Shown here piece by piece: positions 24,638 to 33,053 of a stretch of 39,394 bases of DNA (its first letter is position 1; each line of letters begins with the position of its first letter). Source of the DNA: Oscillospiraceae bacterium (GTDB taxonomy: Bacteria; Bacillota; Clostridia; Oscillospirales; Oscillospiraceae). The stretch is taken from positions 1 through 39,394 of the forward strand of contig WQXY01000020.1 of assembly GCA_009781515.1 (NCBI GenBank), given 5' to 3'. The notes beneath the pieces are model-generated. The model was not told the origin of the DNA. It worked only from the letters and a program-made list of their open reading frames with translations, and searched no databases. Made by a program: the position numbers and the translations under genes.

Positions 24638-27292
24638 TCATTGCGGCCTACGAGCCGCAATCTCTTCCACGATTTTATCTACAGCCCCGAGTGCCTCTTG
24701 GAGCTTATTTACATCTTTTCCTCCGCCCATGGCAAACTCGGGTTTTCCTCCGCCCGACCCTCCGCAAACTTTGGTCACTTCGCGAATAATCTCTCCTGCT
24801 TTTATGCCCTTTTCTATTGCTATTTTGCCGCATGCCGCCATTATAGTAATTTTATCATCTTTGACTGCTGCAAGCACGGCAACAACGCCCGCTTCCCACT
24901 CACGCAGTGTGTCTTCTATCTGCTTGAGCTTGTCAATGTCTATGGTGGCGCCTTTTATAATGGTGGTTATTACCTTTAAGCCGCCCACATCTCTTGCTTC
25001 GGATAAAATACGCCTTGCTTCATCGTCTGCTTCTTTTGATATTGAGGCTTCAAGCTTGCTTTTCAGCTCGCGTACAATTTGCAGGTTTTGCTCAAGCTTT
25101 CCGTGAAGCTCCTCGGGGTTTCCTGCTTTCATCATTTCGGAAAGCGAGGATAAATGCCTGCGGGATGAGTTTAGAAGCTCAAGTGTTTTAAGCCCCGTAA
25201 GTGCTTCAATACGGCGAACGCCCGAGGCAATAGAAGCCTCTGAGACTATTGTAAACGCACCAACCTTTGCGGTGTTTTCAAGATGTGTGCCGCCGCAAAA
25301 CTCAATACTTTCACCCATTGTAACAACACGGACGATATCGCCGTATTTTTCACCAAAGAGTGCTGCCGCTCCAAGTTTTTTTGCTTCCTCAATCGGAGTT
25401 TCCTTTGCCGTGACCTCAAACCCTTCTAAAATTGCATCATTAACTCTTTTTTCGATATCTGCAATTTCATCTGACGTAAGTGCCGAAAAATGCGTAAAGT
25501 CAAACCTTAGTTTATCCGGCTCGACAAGCGAACCTGCCTGATTAACATGGTCGCCGAGTTTGTTTCGTAGCGCTTCATTCATAAGGTGCGTTGCAGTATG
25601 TGCACGCTTTATTGCGTCTTTGCGTTTTTCGTCAACTTGCGAGTTTACTTTATCATCAACAGAAAAAGTCCCCGATGTTACTTTTCCCGTGTGCAGATAT
25701 TTATCGCCCTTGCTCAGCTGCACACCGCTTACTTCAAAAACTGCCCCTGCCGCTGTAATGGTTCCCATATCTGCGGACTGACCGCCTTTTTCGGCATAAA
25801 ACGGAGTGTTGTCAAGCACAAGAATACCCTCATCGCCCGTGCCGAGCGCAGAGCATATCTCACCTTGCTTTACAATAGCAAGAATTCTTCCCGTATCGTT
25901 TGTTTTTTCGTAGCCCGAGAACATTGTCGGTGTGTTGTCAAGCCCGAGGTCTATCCCTGCCCAAGCCAAGTCACCAAGAGCTTCCCTTGCTTTTCTGGCA
26001 CGGACACGCTGCTCCTCCATTTGCTTGTTAAAGGCGTCGGTATCAACCGACATGCTATGCTCTGCGAGTATATCAACAGTTAAATCAAGCGGGAAGCCGT
26101 AGGTATCGTAGAGCTTAAATGCGTTTTCGCCCGAGAGGGTTTTTTTATCTGCAGATTTTAATTCGTCAACCAAATCGCCGAGCATAGCAAGCCCTGCGTT
26201 GATTGTTTTTCCGAAATTTTCTTCTTCGGTATTTATGCAACGTTTAATAAACTTCGCTTTTTCGATTAAATCGGGATAAGCGTCTTTATTAAGTTCAATA
26301 ACAACATCACAGATATCGCCGAGAAATAAACCCTCAATGCCAAGCAGCCTGCCATGTCTTGCCGCACGGCGAAGCAGGCGGCGCAGAACATATCCGCGAC
26401 CTTCGTTTGACGGTAAAATGCCGTCGCAAATCATCATGGTTGCCGCTCTTGAGTGGTCGGTAATTATGCGTATAGATGTGTCTGATGCGGCTGATTTCCC
26501 GTATGACACGCCGCTGATTTCGGACATTTTATCAATAATACGAACTATCGTGTCAACTTCAAATATACTGCCCACACCTTGGCAGACACATGCCAGACGC
26601 TCGAGACCCATGCCTGTGTCTATGTTCTTTTGGCTCAGCTCGGAGTAGTTGCCCGCTCCGTCATTGTCAAACTGCGTAAATACGTTGTTCCAAATCTCTA
26701 CATAACGGTCACATTCGCAACCCGGAAAACAACCGTCTTTGCCGCACCCGAACTTGTCGCCGCGGTCAAAATATACCTCGGAGCAAGGCCCGCAAGGCCC
26801 CGAACCATGGTCCCAGAAATTGTCTTCTTTGCCGAGTTTGACTATCCTCTCGGGGTCTATGCCTATGTCGTTTTTCCAAATATCAAATGCCGGGGCATCC
26901 TCAAAATAAACGGACGGGTATAGAAGATTTTCGTCTATACCAAGCCGCTGCGTGAGAAACTCCCAGCACCATTTAATTGCTTCTTTTTTGAAATAATCAC
27001 CAAACGAAAAATTGCCAAGCATCTCAAAGTATGTGGCATGTCGTGAGGTTTTGCCGACACTGTCTATATCGCCTGTGCGAATACACTTTTGGCATGTGCA
27101 TACACGCACTCGCGGCGGCTCCTGCTCACCGGTAAACCATGTTTTCATTGGCGCCATGCCGGAGTTTATAAGCAGCAGCGATGCGTCGTTTTGCGGGGTG
27201 AGCGGAAAGCTCGGTAGTCTTAAATGCTTCTTTTCTTCAAAGAAAGCTAAAAACATCTCCCGCAGCTGATTTAAGCCATAAGGTTTTAACAA
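24638..27292 (-). CDS. alaS: Alanyl-tRNA synthetase
   Basis: An 884-residue class II synthetase charging tRNA(Ala). The N-terminal catalytic core has NSGMAPMKTWFTG, GKTSRHATYFEMLGNFSFGDYFK and GMGLERL. The editing domain has the zinc-type motif HTATH (His565, His569) and CGGTH (Cys666, His670), matching or within one residue of the E. coli numbering. The C-terminal DHHA1 domain has CGGSGGGKPEFAMGGG. The family length is normal. It follows acpP by 11 bp and is probably the last gene of the rpmH block. No T-box leader is possible in that gap. The stop codon lies at the edge of a small hairpin (24640-24661). Confidence 0.98.
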   Translation of the reverse strand: MLKPYGLNQLREMFLAFFEEKKHLRLPSFPLTPQNDASLLLINSGMAPMKTWFTGEQEPPRVRVCTCQKCIRTGDIDSVGKTSRHATYFEMLGNFSFGDYFKKEAIKWCWEFLTQRLGIDENLLYPSVYFEDAPAFDIWKNDIGIDPERIVKLGKEDNFWDHGSGPCGPCSEVYFDRGDKFGCGKDGCFPGCECDRYVEIWNNVFTQFDNDGAGNYSELSQKNIDTGMGLERLACVCQGVGSIFEVDTIVRIIDKMSEISGVSYGKSAASDTSIRIITDHSRAATMMICDGILPSNEGRGYVLRRLLRRAARHGRLLGIEGLFLGDICDVVIELNKDAYPDLIEKAKFIKRCINTEEENFGKTINAGLAMLGDLVDELKSADKKTLSGENAFKLYDTYGFPLDLTVDILAEHSMSVDTDAFNKQMEEQRVRARKAREALGDLAWAGIDLGLDNTPTMFSGYEKTNDTGRILAIVKQGEICSALGTGDEGILVLDNTPFYAEKGGQSADMGTITAAGAVFEVSGVQLSKGDKYLHTGKVTSGTFSVDDKVNSQVDEKRKDAIKRAHTATHLMNEALRNKLGDHVNQAGSLVEPDKLRFDFTHFSALTSDEIADIEKRVNDAILEGFEVTAKETPIEEAKKLGAAALFGEKYGDIVRVVTMGESIEFCGGTHLENTAKVGAFTIVSEASIASGVRRIEALTGLKTLELLNSSRRHLSSLSEMMKAGNPEELHGKLEQNLQIVRELKSKLEASISKEADDEARRILSEARDVGGLKVITTIIKGATIDIDKLKQIEDTLREWEAGVVAVLAAVKDDKITIMAACGKIAIEKGIKAGEIIREVTKVCGGSGGGKPEFAMGGGKDVNKLQEALGAVDKIVEEIAARRPQ

Positions 27293-27303
27293 TGGAATAT
27301 CCT

Positions 27304-27534
27304 CTATTTTACCAAGGTTTCTATGTAATCTGCTATTTCGCCGACTGTTTTATTTTCGTAAACAGACTCATCAATGGCACTGACACCATATTCTTCTTCA
27401 AGTGTCATGATAAGCTCGACCAAATCGAGCGAGTCTGCACCCAAGTCGGACATCAGGTCGGTATCTCTTGTAATTTCGTCCGGGTCAACCTCGAGTTGCT
27501 CAGCAAGTACAGCTTTAATCTTATCGAAAATCAT
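27304..27534 (-). CDS. acpP: Acyl carrier protein
   Basis: A 76-residue acidic carrier protein for fatty acid synthesis. Ser35 in GADSLDLVELIM is the 4'-phosphopantetheine site. The start is the ATG at 27534, six bases after GGAG; an ATG at 27546 overlaps that site and is unlikely. The gene starts two bases after the jag stop, so translation is probably coupled. Its placement between jag and alaS is unusual, since acpP is normally found with fab genes or plsX; a second copy elsewhere is possible. Confidence 0.95.
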   Translation of the reverse strand: MIFDKIKAVLAEQLEVDPDEITRDTDLMSDLGADSLDLVELIMTLEEEYGVSAIDESVYENKTVGEIADYIETLVK

Positions 27535-27536
27535 AA

Positions 27537-28328
27537 CTATCTCCATTCCTTATATTGTGGTGTGCTTGAGTTGTCTGATTGTTCTTTACCTTGTCCGTAT
27601 GCAATAACAACACGCCTGCTTTGTTCTTTTCCGACGGAGTATGTGGAAACCTGCTCATGATCTTGCAACGCAGAGTGAATGATGTGCCGTTCATAGGCAT
27701 TCATCGGGTCAAGCGTCATGTTGCGGCGGTATTTTATAACCTTGCTTGCTGTCCGCTGCGCGAGACTTTCCAAGGAGTCACTGCGTCTTTGTCTGTAGTT
27801 TTCGGCATCGAGATTAATTCTTGTGCGTCCTGTGTTGCTTCTGTTCATGGCGTAGTTAGTCAGGTGCTGCAGTGCGTCAAGAGTTTCCCCTCTGCGTCCG
27901 ATAAGTACGCCCGGGTCGCTGCCTGCGAGAGTAACCTTAACCATGCCTTCCGCTTTTGTGACCTCAAGAGTAACGGGGATATCCATTCTCTCAAATAAGC
28001 CCTTCAAAAAGCTGTCGACACGCTCACACAACTCGTCGCTCGGCGGTGCTGAATATCTGTCGGATTTTCTGTATGTGTCGGATTTTTTGCCGCTCGCTTT
28101 GAGGTCGTTCGCTTTGTCGTCGTCTGCTTGATAATCGTCGTCTTCGCTTCCCTCTTCTTCGTATTCAACCTTAACGACAGCGGGGGTGTTTTTTAGCCCA
28201 AACAGACCTGTTTTTGCTGTTTCAATAATTTCTACCGAAACATCATCTCTCGACAGCCCAAGCATTGCCAGTGCGTTTTCTATTGCTTCTTCTTCCGTGC
28301 GGCCTTGCATTTCTATTGATTTTGTCAT
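27537..28328 (-). CDS. jag: RNA-binding protein KhpB/Jag
   Basis: A 263-residue protein. The Jag-N domain (residues 1-55) has GRTEEEAIENALAMLGL and ETAKTGLFGLKN. An acidic, low-complexity linker follows (about 58-105). The KH domain has LIGRRGETLDALQHLTNYAMNR and the C-terminal R3H domain has MNAYERHIIHSALQ. Jag/KhpB binds RNA, works with KhpA in several Bacillota and is linked to cell elongation and division. It is encoded directly after yidC, the conserved order. RBS and start fit well. Confidence 0.95.
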   Translation of the reverse strand: MTKSIEMQGRTEEEAIENALAMLGLSRDDVSVEIIETAKTGLFGLKNTPAVVKVEYEEEGSEDDDYQADDDKANDLKASGKKSDTYRKSDRYSAPPSDELCERVDSFLKGLFERMDIPVTLEVTKAEGMVKVTLAGSDPGVLIGRRGETLDALQHLTNYAMNRSNTGRTRINLDAENYRQRRSDSLESLAQRTASKVIKYRRNMTLDPMNAYERHIIHSALQDHEQVSTYSVGKEQSRRVVIAYGQGKEQSDNSSTPQYKEWR

Positions 28329-28361
28329 TTATCGCTTCTCCGTTCTGTGGATTATTACCTA

Positions 28362-29675
28362 CTACTCTACTTCGTTGTCGTCCTCTTCGTCTTCATTATC
28401 GTCGTTGTAATCTTCATTATCGTCGTCGTCTTCGTCGTAATCTTCATTATCGTCGTCTTCATCTTCATCTTCGTAGCCTGTGTAAGCATCATCGTTTTCA
28501 AAGTCATCAGAGGGGGAGGAGTATCTGTTCGGGTCGTAGGCCCTGCCTCGTGCATAGCGTCTTTTTCCGACTCTGCCCGGCTCGTTTTCGTCTTCCTTTT
28601 CTTCTTTTGCGGGTGCGTTTTTCTTTTCCCACTCGGCGGCTTTTTCAATCTGATCCTGCTTATCGCTTTTTTGCTTCTTACGTTTTGAAGTGTTGCGGTT
28701 TCTCTCTGCGAGACCCTCTGCTTTCAGACGTTCTGTTTCAATTCTTTTTGCTTCAAGCTCCGCTTCTTTGACCTTGCGGACTTTCTCTCTTTCCGCATCT
28801 TCTTCATCAAGAATTTTTGTGTACTTCTTGGTGAGCCAAATGTCCTGACCGATTTGCAGAACTGTGCCGATTGTCCAGTACATGCTCAGTGCGGCGGGGA
28901 ACATAAAGCCAAACCAGACAGATAAGAGCGGCATAAATTTCATAACATTGGCTGCCGTGCCCTCGGGGGTTGGCGAAGCGTTCATCTTACGCATTATGTG
29001 CGCCGAGACAAACTGCGCTCCGCCGGATATAATCGGGAACATAAATAAAATAAGACCGGGTACCCATGCAGAACCTGACCAGTCTGTTTCCGGGTTCCAG
29101 AAAAATTGCCAATCGGGGATTTGAGTAAGATTTAACTCGCCGAGCATAAAGGAAACTTTTTGAAGCCCCTCAATGCCCATATCCTTAAATGCATCCCAAA
29201 ACCTGCTGATTTCTTGCGTGATATAAACTTCCGCATAGAAGCCCTCAAGGTCGGGCGGACTGCCTAAAGAAACGAGCTTCTCGTATATTGCTCCGCCCTC
29301 TTCCCAAAGGTCTCTTGCAACACCCATCATAAGAGAGAGCGGCTGACGGATAGCGTAGAACATCGCAATCATTATGGGCATTTGAATAAAGCTCCACAAA
29401 CAGCCGGAAGCGGGGTTTACCCCTTCCTCTTTGTAGAGCCTTGCCATTTCTTCATTAAGTTTTTGTTTGTTTGCACCATGCCTTTTTTGCAGGTCGGCAA
29501 TCTTTGGTTGAAGCCTTGTTTGCCGAAGCATGCCGCGTTTGCCTTTCATTTGGAAAGGAAGCAGAATAACTCTTACAATAACAGCAACAAATAACAGGGC
29601 TAATGCGTAGTTTTGGAACAAATCGTAGAGGTTCATCAAGAGCCAGCCAAACGGTCTGGCAATAGCATTAAACAT
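28362..29675 (-). CDS. yidC: Membrane protein insertase YidC (with acidic C-terminal tail)
   Basis: A 437-residue YidC/Oxa1/Alb3 insertase that folds proteins into the membrane. The conserved core occupies residues 1-275. It has an Arg in IVRVILLPFQ for the hydrophilic groove, a cytoplasmic hairpin LQPKIADLQKRHGANKQKLNEEM, SGCLWSFIQMPIMIAMFYAIR and MYWTIGTVLQIGQDIWL. The N-terminus starts directly with the first core helix, with no lipobox. After a charged coiled region (290-365) the tail becomes almost purely Asp/Glu/Asn/Tyr (about 385-437), unlike the basic ribosome-contacting tails known in other Gram-positive YidC2. It lies between yidD and jag. Confidence 0.95.
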   Translation of the reverse strand: MFNAIARPFGWLLMNLYDLFQNYALALLFVAVIVRVILLPFQMKGKRGMLRQTRLQPKIADLQKRHGANKQKLNEEMARLYKEEGVNPASGCLWSFIQMPIMIAMFYAIRQPLSLMMGVARDLWEEGGAIYEKLVSLGSPPDLEGFYAEVYITQEISRFWDAFKDMGIEGLQKVSFMLGELNLTQIPDWQFFWNPETDWSGSAWVPGLILFMFPIISGGAQFVSAHIMRKMNASPTPEGTAANVMKFMPLLSVWFGFMFPAALSMYWTIGTVLQIGQDIWLTKKYTKILDEEDAEREKVRKVKEAELEAKRIETERLKAEGLAERNRNTSKRKKQKSDKQDQIEKAAEWEKKNAPAKEEKEDENEPGRVGKRRYARGRAYDPNRYSSPSDDFENDDAYTGYEDEDEDDDNEDYDEDDDDNEDYNDDNEDEEDDNEVE

Positions 29676-29691
29676 AGCTTCTCCTTATTAA

Positions 29692-29901
29692 TCAGGGTAC
29701 CGGGTCAAAACCGCCTTTACGAAAGGGGTGACATCTGAAAATTCGCCGGATTGCAAGACCCGTTCCCTTGCATGCACCATATTTTTCCAAGGCTTCAAGC
29801 GTGTAGTTAGAGCAGGTTGGGATATACCTGCAATTTGCTCTGTGTGGTGATGATATGTGTTTTTTGTAAAACAGCACTAAGGATATGAGCAAACGCTTCA
29901 T
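29692..29901 (-). CDS. yidD: Membrane protein insertion efficiency factor YidD
   Basis: A 69-residue protein that assists YidC-dependent insertion. It has the full family signature: CRYIPTCSNYTLEALEKYG and RCHPFRKGGFDPVP. It begins two bases after the rnpA stop and ends 16 bp before yidC, the standard arrangement. Confidence 0.97.
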   Translation of the reverse strand: MKRLLISLVLFYKKHISSPHRANCRYIPTCSNYTLEALEKYGACKGTGLAIRRIFRCHPFRKGGFDPVP

Positions 29902-29903
29902 TT

Positions 29904-30248
29904 CTAAGCCTCGTTTTTTGTAAGTCCCATTTTCGCAAAAAGTTCTACGGTTGATACTTCAAGCTCACTGAACAGCGCATCTTTGCTTTTTATCCTTGCA
30001 ACGATAACAACATCATATCCCGTACATAGCAGATGTTCATTGATGCGGTAAACTTCCTTTAAGCGGCGGCGTATGCGGTTTCGCACTACAGCTCCGCCGA
30101 GTTTTGTACTGACAGTTATACCGAGCCTGTTTTTCTCGCTGCCGTTTCTTCTGATGTATACGGCTACGAATTTTGTGGCAGAGTTTTTGCCTTTGTTATA
30201 GAGCCTCTTAAACTCATGGTTTCTTCTGAGCGAAGTTGTATGTTTCAC
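29904..30248 (-). CDS. rnpA: Ribonuclease P protein component
   Basis: A 114-residue protein subunit of RNase P, which matures tRNA 5' ends. The start is the GTG at 30248 (VKHTTSLRRNHEFKRLYNKG), which matches the family N-terminus and follows the rpmH stop by one base. The RNR signature is in GGAVVRNRIRRRLKE. Longer upstream frames read through rpmH in another frame and are not real. Confidence 0.96.
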   Translation of the reverse strand: MKHTTSLRRNHEFKRLYNKGKNSATKFVAVYIRRNGSEKNRLGITVSTKLGGAVVRNRIRRRLKEVYRINEHLLCTGYDVVIVARIKSKDALFSELEVSTVELFAKMGLTKNEA

Positions 30249-30249
30249 T

Positions 30250-30384
30250 CTAAGCAGAGAGCTTGTCGCGACCTTTTGCGCGGCGGCGTGCAAGTACCTT
30301 ACGTCCGTTTCTTGTAGACATTCTTTTGCGAAATCCGTGTTCTTTTGCACGGTGCCTTTTCTTTGGCTGATAGGTCCTAACCAT
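30250..30384 (-). CDS. rpmH: Ribosomal protein L34
   Basis: A 44-residue basic protein, [20 protein letters not shown] at the start and KGRDKLSA at the end, with [18 protein letters not shown] in between. This is a complete L34. It opens the block and is followed one base later by rnpA. dnaA is not its neighbour here; an MFS gene is divergent instead. Confidence 0.98.
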   Translation of the reverse strand: MVRTYQPKKRHRAKEHGFRKRMSTRNGRKVLARRRAKGRDKLSA

Positions 30385-30450
30385 ATCTTAAACATTCCTT
30401 TCATGTTACATTATAATATATGTATCATATATATACCGATACGGTAACAG

Positions 30451-30480
30451 ATTATACAACACGCAAGTTGAAACTGTCAA
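30451..30480 (-). promoter_or_regulatory. Promoter of the rpmH-rnpA-yidD-yidC-jag-acpP-alaS block
   Basis: Minus-strand TTGACA (30480-30475), an 18-bp spacer and TATAAT (30456-30451). Both hexamers are perfect. The leader is about 60 nt and holds an AT-rich palindrome at 30416-30432. Confidence 0.75.
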
Positions 30481-30497
30481 CAAAAGAAATCTTTACA

Positions 30498-30526
30498 TTG
30501 CTATTAAATAAAATATGTATTATACT
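30498..30526 (+). promoter_or_regulatory. Candidate promoter of the UMF1-like MFS gene
   Basis: TTGCTA (30498-30503), a 17-bp spacer and TATACT (30521-30526). It is divergent from the rpmH promoter with little room between. Confidence 0.45.
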
Positions 30527-30578
30527 TGCCTTGCGAATTGCATAAATATTCACCGTGAAAAATGAAAGGACTATAAAT

Positions 30579-31958
30579 ATGGCTGAAAATGCACAAGAGG
30601 TCTTGGGGAAAAAGAAAAAGTTCTCTCGCATTGAGTGGAGTTGGATTATGTACGACTGGGCGAACTCGGTGTATGCAACCATTATGATGGCAGCCGTGTT
30701 CGTAAATTTATTCTCGTATTATGCCGGAGTTGCAGGTCAGGACGGTGATACTTGGTGGAGCTTTGGTACCGCTTTGACAAATATTATTATCGCACTGCTT
30801 GCACCAATCGTCGGAGCACTCGCCGACTTTAAGGGTTACAGAAAAAAAATGTTTACCATTTTCTTTGTAATCGGCGTCGGGTTTACATTTGCCAGTGCAT
30901 TTTTTGGCAGGTGGGAGCTGCTGCTCATGGGCTATGTAATTTCACATATCGGCTTTAACGGAAGCTGCCTTGTTTATGACAGTTTTCTATCCGAGGTCAC
31001 AACCACAGACAGAATGGACAAGGTTTCGGGCGCAGGCTTTGCATACGGATATATCGGCGGGAGCACAATACCGTTTCTTGTCAGCATTGCTCTTATCATG
31101 TTTTCCTCGCAAATCGGCGATATATTTGTTTCTCTCGGCAACAACATAAACTTTAGTGCCCTAACGTCAATCGGCGAAAACTTTGATGAGCTGCTTGCGA
31201 TTAGGGTTTCCGTTGTGATGACCGCTATCTGGTGGGCTGTGTTTACCATACCGTTCTTCAGGGATATAAAACAAAACTACTACATAGAAAAACCTGAAAA
31301 CTACGCACTGCTTCGTGCTGCGTTTTCCTCTGCAATAGCAACGGCAAAAAAGATAATCAAAAACAAAAAAGTTCTATTTTTCATCATTGCTTATTTCTTC
31401 TACATTGACGGTGTCGGAACTGTTATTTCAATGTCGGTTGCATACGGAAACGCGCTTGAGCTTGAAGCAACCCACATGATTATTGCACTGTTTTTGACAC
31501 AGGTAATCGCATTCCCCTGCTCGATATGGTTCTCAGCACTTGCAGGGAAATTCGGGTCACGACAAATGCTGCAATCAGCGGTGTGTGTGTATCTTGTAAT
31601 ATGTGTGGTCGGGTTTGTCATGGGCTTTGGGCTTGAGAAGGAGCTGTTCGGCAAGGACGTTGCGACTATCATGTTCTTTGCTTTGGCATGTCTTGTCGGA
31701 ACGGTTCAGGGTGGCATACAGGCAATTTCACGCTCTTACTACTGTCAAATGATACCTCCGGAAAATTCGGGCGAATACTTCGGCTTCTTCGATATTTTTG
31801 GAAAATTTGCAGCGGTGCTCGGCCCCCTGCTCTACGGCATCATCAGAGTAGTTACAGGCAGCCCTGCATATGCGATTTTATCCATTATCGCACTCTTCCT
31901 TGTTGGTCTTGTCATGCTTGGCGTTTGCGGCAAATATGACGATAAAGTAAAGAATTAA
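30579..31958 (+). CDS. MFS transporter, UMF1 (Atg22-like) family
   Basis: A 459-residue membrane protein with about 12 hydrophobic segments. WSWIMYDWANSVYATIMMAAVF at the N-terminus, APIVGALADFKGYRKKMF and VQGGIQAISRSYYCQMIPPENSGEYFGFFDIFGKFAAVLGP match the UMF1 family, whose yeast relative Atg22 exports amino acids from the vacuole. The bacterial substrate is unknown. The ATG at 30579 lies eight bases after AAAGGA; a GTG at 30555 is an unlikely alternative. Its stop overlaps the stop of the convergent YchF-like gene. Confidence 0.9.
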   Translation: MAENAQEVLGKKKKFSRIEWSWIMYDWANSVYATIMMAAVFVNLFSYYAGVAGQDGDTWWSFGTALTNIIIALLAPIVGALADFKGYRKKMFTIFFVIGVGFTFASAFFGRWELLLMGYVISHIGFNGSCLVYDSFLSEVTTTDRMDKVSGAGFAYGYIGGSTIPFLVSIALIMFSSQIGDIFVSLGNNINFSALTSIGENFDELLAIRVSVVMTAIWWAVFTIPFFRDIKQNYYIEKPENYALLRAAFSSAIATAKKIIKNKKVLFFIIAYFFYIDGVGTVISMSVAYGNALELEATHMIIALFLTQVIAFPCSIWFSALAGKFGSRQMLQSAVCVYLVICVVGFVMGFGLEKELFGKDVATIMFFALACLVGTVQGGIQAISRSYYCQMIPPENSGEYFGFFDIFGKFAAVLGPLLYGIIRVVTGSPAYAILSIIALFLVGLVMLGVCGKYDDKVKN

Positions 31959-33031
31959 ACATTAAACCTAAAATTTATTATGTCGCCGTCTTCGACGATG
32001 TATTGCTTGCCCTCAAGACGGAACAACCCTTTTTCCTTAACTTTGACCATATTTCCAAGCTCGAAAATGTCTTTATACTTTACAACCTCTGCGCGTATAA
32101 AGCCCCGCTCAATGTCTGAGTGTATTTTCCCCGCGGCAAGCTGTGCTATTGTGCCTTTTTCAATCGTCCATGCCCGCACTTCATCTTCGCCGACGGTCAA
32201 AAACGAGATAAGACCAAGCAGCTCGTACATGGCTCGTGCAAGCACTTCTACGCCCGGCTCTTTAATACCCATGTCAGTCATAAATGCCTGCCTGTCCTCT
32301 TCGGGCAGGCAGTTTATTTCCATTTCCATTTGGGCACAAAGCTCTATAAGCGGAATGTTTAATTTAGCACAAAGAGCTTGCAGGGTATCGTTTTGATACT
32401 TGTCGCTTTGTTGCTGCTCGTCAATATTAACGACAGCAAGACGGGGTTTTTCCGTCAAAAACGAAAAGCCCCGAATGGCGAGCCGCTCCTGCTCTGTCAG
32501 CTCCATGTCTTTTATACTTCCGCCGTCCTCAAGCCGCTTAAAGCACCGCTCCAAAAGTGCGATTTCAACTTCATGTTCTTTGGTTATTTTTTTGCCTGTT
32601 TTGATACGGGCAATTCTTTTTTCTATCATTTCCAAATCGGCAAAGAGCATTTCAGTTTCGACCGCTTCAAGGTCACGCGCAGGGTCGATTGCATCAAAGT
32701 CATGGATAACCGTATCGGAGTCAAACGCCCGCAGCACATGAATGAGCGCATCACACGGACGCACATCGTTTAGAAATCTCGAAGCACCCGAGCCTCTGTC
32801 GCTATCGGACACGGCAAAGCCCGCAACGTCTGTCAGGTCAATCTTTGCATACGTTGTCTTTTTTGGTTTATACAGCGAAGAGAGAAAGTCAACACGCTCG
32901 TCAGGCACAATACCTGTTCCGATATTTGCGGTGTTTTTGCCCGGTTTTGCTTCGTTGTCTTCTTTGCCTGTCAGCAGGCAAAAAACGGTTGTTTTTCCTG
33001 TTTGGTTAAGTCCTATAAGTCCAATTTTCAT
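31955..33031 (-). CDS. YchF-like (Obg-related) P-loop GTPase/ATPase with TGS domain
   Basis: A 358-residue protein of the YchF/OLA1 group. The Walker A is GLNQTGKT (residues 7-14) in place of the family's usual GLPNVGKS, and the G3 region is DLTDVAGF. VVNIDEQ may serve as the nucleotide-specificity motif; YchF proteins prefer ATP. A helical insertion (about 120-190) and a C-terminal TGS-like domain (KIHSDIERGFIRAEVVKYKDI, then YIVEDGDIINFRFNV) follow. The altered P-loop suggests a paralogue of the housekeeping YchF. It starts 22 bp after the hybrid kinase gene on the same strand and may be co-transcribed with it. It overlaps the convergent MFS stop by three bases. Confidence 0.85.
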   Translation of the reverse strand: MKIGLIGLNQTGKTTVFCLLTGKEDNEAKPGKNTANIGTGIVPDERVDFLSSLYKPKKTTYAKIDLTDVAGFAVSDSDRGSGASRFLNDVRPCDALIHVLRAFDSDTVIHDFDAIDPARDLEAVETEMLFADLEMIEKRIARIKTGKKITKEHEVEIALLERCFKRLEDGGSIKDMELTEQERLAIRGFSFLTEKPRLAVVNIDEQQQSDKYQNDTLQALCAKLNIPLIELCAQMEMEINCLPEEDRQAFMTDMGIKEPGVEVLARAMYELLGLISFLTVGEDEVRAWTIEKGTIAQLAAGKIHSDIERGFIRAEVVKYKDIFELGNMVKVKEKGLFRLEGKQYIVEDGDIINFRFNV

Positions 33032-33053
33032 ATGTTAGTTTCTATTCCTACCT

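Noticed and set aside
28265-28771. Plus-strand open frames rich in Arg/Leu/His or Val/Ile/Phe opposite the yidC tail
   Set aside because: They are the antisense readings of the Asp/Glu repeat tail of yidC; no RBS or domain supports them.
30249-30404. An N-terminal extension of rnpA by 52 residues
   Set aside because: That stretch is rpmH read in another frame. The GTG at 30248 matches the RnpA family N-terminus.
30405-30554. A possible replication origin beside rpmH
   Set aside because: No DnaA-box cluster of the TTATCCACA type is visible and dnaA is absent.
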